Source: JBKHXU01 sp046565865
Lineage (GTDB): Bacteria; Pseudomonadota; Gammaproteobacteria; Acidiferrobacterales; Sulfurifustaceae
DNA: 17,515 nucleotides
Reading direction: 5' to 3'
Assembly: GCA_046565865.1 (NCBI GenBank)
Contig: JBKHXU010000012.1
Location: 1-17,515 of the forward strand
Below, piece by piece: positions 14,728 to 17,515 of the stretch. The position numbers were made by a program, and so were the translations under genes. Each line of letters opens with the position of its first letter. Position 1 is the first letter of the stretch. Below the pieces are notes generated by a model, which did no database searches, was not told the origin of the DNA, and saw only the letters and a program-made list of their open reading frames with translations.

Positions 14728-15654
14728 ATGCCCCCCGCCGCTACGTCTGTCGCCGCTTCCCGCTTCAGTTACCAGGCCAAACGGCATGTCGCGGAACGGT
14801 TAATTCAAGCGTTTTTGTTTCTCGCCGCGTTCTCGGCGGTAGCGGTGACGGTCGCCATCGTTGTCATCCTGGTGTACGAGTCGCTCGGGTTCTTCCGCCA
14901 CGTCTCGATCTGGGACTTCCTGACCGATACCCAATGGACCCCGCTATTTTCGGACAAACACTTCGGCATCCTGCCGCTCGTGTCCGGCACGCTCGTCACT
15001 ACGGCCGTGGGACTGCTGGTGGCGGTGCCGATCGGCACCATCACCGCGATTTACTTAAGTGAATTCGCCTCGCACCGCGTGCGCGAGATCGTAAAGCCGA
15101 CGCTGGAACTGCTGGGCGGGGTACCGACGGTGGTATACGGCTACTTCGCGCTGCTGCTGGTCACGCCGCTGTTGCAAAAAATCATGCCCGACCTGCCCGG
15201 CTTCAACATGCTCGGGCCCGGCATCGTCATCGGGATCATGATCATCCCCTACGTCAGCTCGGTCAGCGAAGACGCGATGCGCGCGGTGCCGATGCACATC
15301 CGCGAGGGCTCGTACGCGATGGGCGCGACGCGGTTTCAAACCGCTGTGTGGGTGGTCACGCCGGCGGCGATGTCCGGCATCATCGCCGCCTACATCCTCG
15401 GCATCTCGCGCGCCGTGGGCGAGACCATGGTCGTCGCCATCGCCGCCGGGCAGCAACCGAACCTCACCTGGGACCCGACCGAGCCGGCGGCGACGATCAC
15501 CGCATATATCGTGTCGGTCGCGATGGGCGATTTGCCGCACGGCAGCCTCGAATACCAGAGCATCTTCGCCGCGGGGCTCGTGCTGATGCTGATGACGCTG
15601 TTGTTCAACGTCATCGGTCATTTGCTGCGCAAGCGTTATCGCGAGGTGTATTAA
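14728..15654 (+). CDS. pstC: PstC, phosphate ABC transporter permease
   Basis: The product is 308 residues from ATG 14728. It has the six-helix layout of PstC: a first helix at about 24-50, then IFVDFL-type periplasmic segment IWDFLTDTQWTPLFSDKHFG, and the cytoplasmic EAA loop around VPMHIREGSYAMGATRFQTA and GISRAVGETMVVAIAAG that contacts PstB. With PstA it forms the membrane channel for phosphate. ATG 14719 is in frame, but it overlaps the -10 of the Pho promoter, so 14728 was chosen; the message would then be leaderless. The stop overlaps the pstA start by one base (TAATG). Confidence 0.94.
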   Translation: MPPAATSVAASRFSYQAKRHVAERLIQAFLFLAAFSAVAVTVAIVVILVYESLGFFRHVSIWDFLTDTQWTPLFSDKHFGILPLVSGTLVTTAVGLLVAVPIGTITAIYLSEFASHRVREIVKPTLELLGGVPTVVYGYFALLLVTPLLQKIMPDLPGFNMLGPGIVIGIMIIPYVSSVSEDAMRAVPMHIREGSYAMGATRFQTAVWVVTPAAMSGIIAAYILGISRAVGETMVVAIAAGQQPNLTWDPTEPAATITAYIVSVAMGDLPHGSLEYQSIFAAGLVLMLMTLLFNVIGHLLRKRYREVY

Positions 15655-16580
15655 TGACGCTCAATCCGAAAGTCCAGGCGATCCGCGAGCTGATCGCGCG
15701 CCATAAGCGCTGGGACAAGGTGTTCGCCATCGTCGGCTTGATGTCGATGTTCGTCGGCGTGTTCACGCTGCTCGCGCTCATCGTCGACATGGCCATCGAC
15801 GGCGCCGGGCGGCTGTCGTGGGACTTCTTTACGTCGTTCCCCTCGCGGCGCGCGGCGCAGGCCGGCATCTTGTCGGCGTGGGTTGGTACCACGCTGGTGA
15901 TGCTGGTCACGACGCTGGCCGCCGTGCCGCTCGGCATCGCCGCCGGGATTTATCTCGAGGAGTATGCGGCGCGCAACTGGATGACCGATCTCATCGAGAT
16001 CAACGTCAGCAACCTGGCCGGTGTGCCATCGATCGTGTACGGCCTGCTGGCGCTGGGGTTATTCGTGTACGCGCTCGACTTCGGCCAGAGCATTCTCGCC
16101 GCCGGGCTCACGTTGGCACTGCTCATCCTGCCGGTGGTAATCGTGGCGACGCGCGAATCGATCCGCGCCATCCCGGGCGCGATCCGCGAGGGCGCGTACG
16201 CCCTCGGCGCTACCAAATGGCAGACGGTACGCGATCACGTGTTGCCCTATTCCACCGGCGGCATTCTGACCGGCATCATCATCGGCCTCGCGCGCGCCAT
16301 CGGCGAGACCGCGCCCGTGATCACCATCGGCGCGCTTACGTTCATCGCGTTCCTGCCGCCGTCGCCGATCAAGACCGAGGCGCCGTTCGTATCGTTCGAT
16401 TGGCTGTTCGCGCCGTTCACGGTGATGCCAATCCAGATGTTCAACTGGGTATCGCGCCCGCAGGCGGCGTTCCTGGAAAACGCCGCGGCTGCGGGGCTTG
16501 TGCTCATCGTCATGACGCTGGTGATGAACGCCATCGCCATCGTCATCCGCTACCGCTATCGCAAACGAATTAAATGGTAA
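15654..16580 (+). CDS. pstA: PstA, phosphate ABC transporter permease
   Basis: The product is 308 residues. The EAA-type loop RAIPGAIREGAYALGATKWQ followed by GLARAIGETAPVITIGA is diagnostic of PstA, as are the EEYAARNWMTDLIEINVSNL and GVPSIVYGLLALGLFVYAL segments. Together with PstC it carries phosphate across the inner membrane. ATG 15654 shares its A with the pstC stop (TAATG), so the two permeases are made by coupled translation. The open frame before it (to 15348) is a shadow inside pstC. Confidence 0.94.
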   Translation: MTLNPKVQAIRELIARHKRWDKVFAIVGLMSMFVGVFTLLALIVDMAIDGAGRLSWDFFTSFPSRRAAQAGILSAWVGTTLVMLVTTLAAVPLGIAAGIYLEEYAARNWMTDLIEINVSNLAGVPSIVYGLLALGLFVYALDFGQSILAAGLTLALLILPVVIVATRESIRAIPGAIREGAYALGATKWQTVRDHVLPYSTGGILTGIIIGLARAIGETAPVITIGALTFIAFLPPSPIKTEAPFVSFDWLFAPFTVMPIQMFNWVSRPQAAFLENAAAAGLVLIVMTLVMNAIAIVIRYRYRKRIKW

Positions 16581-16591
16581 ACGAGGACCCC

Positions 16592-17452
16592 ATGAACGCC
16601 GATCTCGCCGCCAAACCGGCCCCCACCGGGCTGTTCCAGGCAAGCCGCGCCGCCGTCAGCGACGATGCCGACGCGCAGCCGAAACGTCAGGAGACATTGA
16701 AGGCGCAGGCGCGCAATCTCAACTTTTATTACGGCCCGGTGCAGGCGTTGAAGAACATCAACCTCGACTTGGCCGAGGGACGAGTGACGGCGCTCATCGG
16801 TCCGTCGGGCTGCGGCAAGTCGACGTTTTTGCGCTGCTTCAACCGTATGCACGATCTGTATCCCGGCAATCGCTATCAGGGCGAGATCGTAATCCATCCG
16901 GATAACATCGATATCCTCGGTTCGAAGGTCGACCCGATCGAAGTCCGCATGCGTGTGAGCATGGTGTTCCAGAAACCGAACCCGTTTCCCAAATCCATCT
17001 ATGAAAACGTGGCTTATGGCTTGCGTGTGCGCGGCGTTAAAAAGCGCGGCACGGTGGATGACAAGGTCGAGCATGCATTGCGTGGCGCGGCACTTTGGGA
17101 CGAGGTGAAGGACCGGCTCGACGATCTTGCGTTCAATCTCTCGGGCGGGCAGCAACAGCGCCTGTGCATCGCGCGCGCGCTGGCGACCGATCCCGAAATC
17201 CTGCTGTTCGACGAGCCGACCTCCGCGCTCGACCCGATCGCGACCGCGAGCATCGAAGAGCTGATCGCCGAACTTAAGCGGCGCCTGACCATTCTAATCG
17301 TCACACACAATATGCAGCAGGCGGCGCGCGTGTCGGACTATACTGCGTTCATGCACCTGGGCGAGCTGGTCGAGTTCGGGGATACCGACCTTATCTTCAC
17401 CAACCCGACGCAAAAGCGAACGGAAGATTACATTACCGGTCGGTATGGGTGA
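16592..17452 (+). CDS. pstB: PstB, phosphate ABC transporter ATPase
   Basis: The product is 286 residues. Walker A GPSGCGKST lies at 70-78, the Q loop in VFQKPNPFPKS, signature LSGGQQQR at 183-190, Walker B ILLFDEPTSALDP at 203-215 and the switch His in VTHNMQQA. FLRCFNRMHDLYPG is a PstB hallmark. The first 40 residues form a charged extension not needed for the ABC core and longer than in E. coli PstB (257 residues). ATG 16592 has a ribosome site (ACGAGGAC, 16581-16588); ATG 16574 inside the pstA end is less likely. It powers phosphate import and, with PhoU, also sets PhoR activity in known systems. Confidence 0.95.
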   Translation: MNADLAAKPAPTGLFQASRAAVSDDADAQPKRQETLKAQARNLNFYYGPVQALKNINLDLAEGRVTALIGPSGCGKSTFLRCFNRMHDLYPGNRYQGEIVIHPDNIDILGSKVDPIEVRMRVSMVFQKPNPFPKSIYENVAYGLRVRGVKKRGTVDDKVEHALRGAALWDEVKDRLDDLAFNLSGGQQQRLCIARALATDPEILLFDEPTSALDPIATASIEELIAELKRRLTILIVTHNMQQAARVSDYTAFMHLGELVEFGDTDLIFTNPTQKRTEDYITGRYG

Positions 17453-17463
17453 GCTGGAGTTTT

Positions 17464-17488
17464 CGCGAATGTCCGGTGGACATTCGCG
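17464..17488. other. Perfect 11-bp hairpin after pstB
   Basis: CGCGAATGTCC (17464-17474) and GGACATTCGCG (17478-17488) are exact inverted copies around GGT. No T run follows, so it is not a standard terminator. ATG 17508 with a purine-rich GTGAGGCAGG just before it may be the start of the next gene (phoU would be expected), but only eight bases of it are visible. The hairpin would sit in the untranslated gap and could set the ratio of pstB to that gene or be one copy of a small repeat. Confidence 0.55.
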
Positions 17489-17515
17489 CCAGCGAACGTG
17501 AGGCAGGATGCCGAG

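Overview
The window is high-GC DNA with the gene style of a gammaproteobacterium. The evidence is an ubiE-ubiJ pair with a DUF971 gene in front of it, close relatives of E. coli PhoB and DgkA, and Pst genes arranged as in proteobacteria. I cannot name the species. Almost every gene right of position 1600 fits one programme: the response to phosphate starvation.

Layout. Bases 1-1567 (minus strand) hold a ubiquinone-biosynthesis end: DUF971 gene, ubiE, and ubiJ cut by the window edge. Bases 1604-5388 (plus) hold phoB, a palindromic interspersed repeat, phoR, and a PhoX-like (DUF839) secreted protein overlapping the end of phoR. Bases 5411-5802 hold a remnant of a second PhoX-like gene that keeps its promoter, start and terminator but has lost its middle. 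Next come an OprP/OprO-type phosphate porin (5903-7033); the ornithine-lipid pair olsB-olsA (7343-8910); a convergent dgkA; a divergent plcP-agt pair (phospholipase C-like phosphoesterase and lipid glycosyltransferase, 9423-11278); a 79-residue protein of unknown function; an unassigned ATP-grasp-like protein; an ArsC-type arsenate reductase; and pstS, pstC, pstA and pstB up to the right edge.

Regulation. I find nine candidate Pho boxes by eye. Each is a set of 7-bp CTGTCAT-like units repeated every 11 bp, and in all nine exactly 10 bp separate the last unit from a -10-like hexamer. They precede phoB, the PhoX remnant, the porin, olsB, dgkA, plcP, the 79-residue gene, pstS and pstC.

How it fits together. 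PhoR/PhoB would sense low phosphate and switch on uptake (porin, PstSCAB), scavenging from organic phosphate (PhoX-like), and replacement of phospholipids: PlcP would release diacylglycerol from phospholipids, Agt would glycosylate it, OlsB/OlsA would make ornithine lipid, and DgkA would handle part of the diacylglycerol. ArsC would deal with arsenate entering through the phosphate importer. The most interesting parts are the compact Pho-controlled lipid-remodelling island, the divergent dgkA/plcP control region, and the unassigned small protein and ATP-grasp gene inside the cluster.
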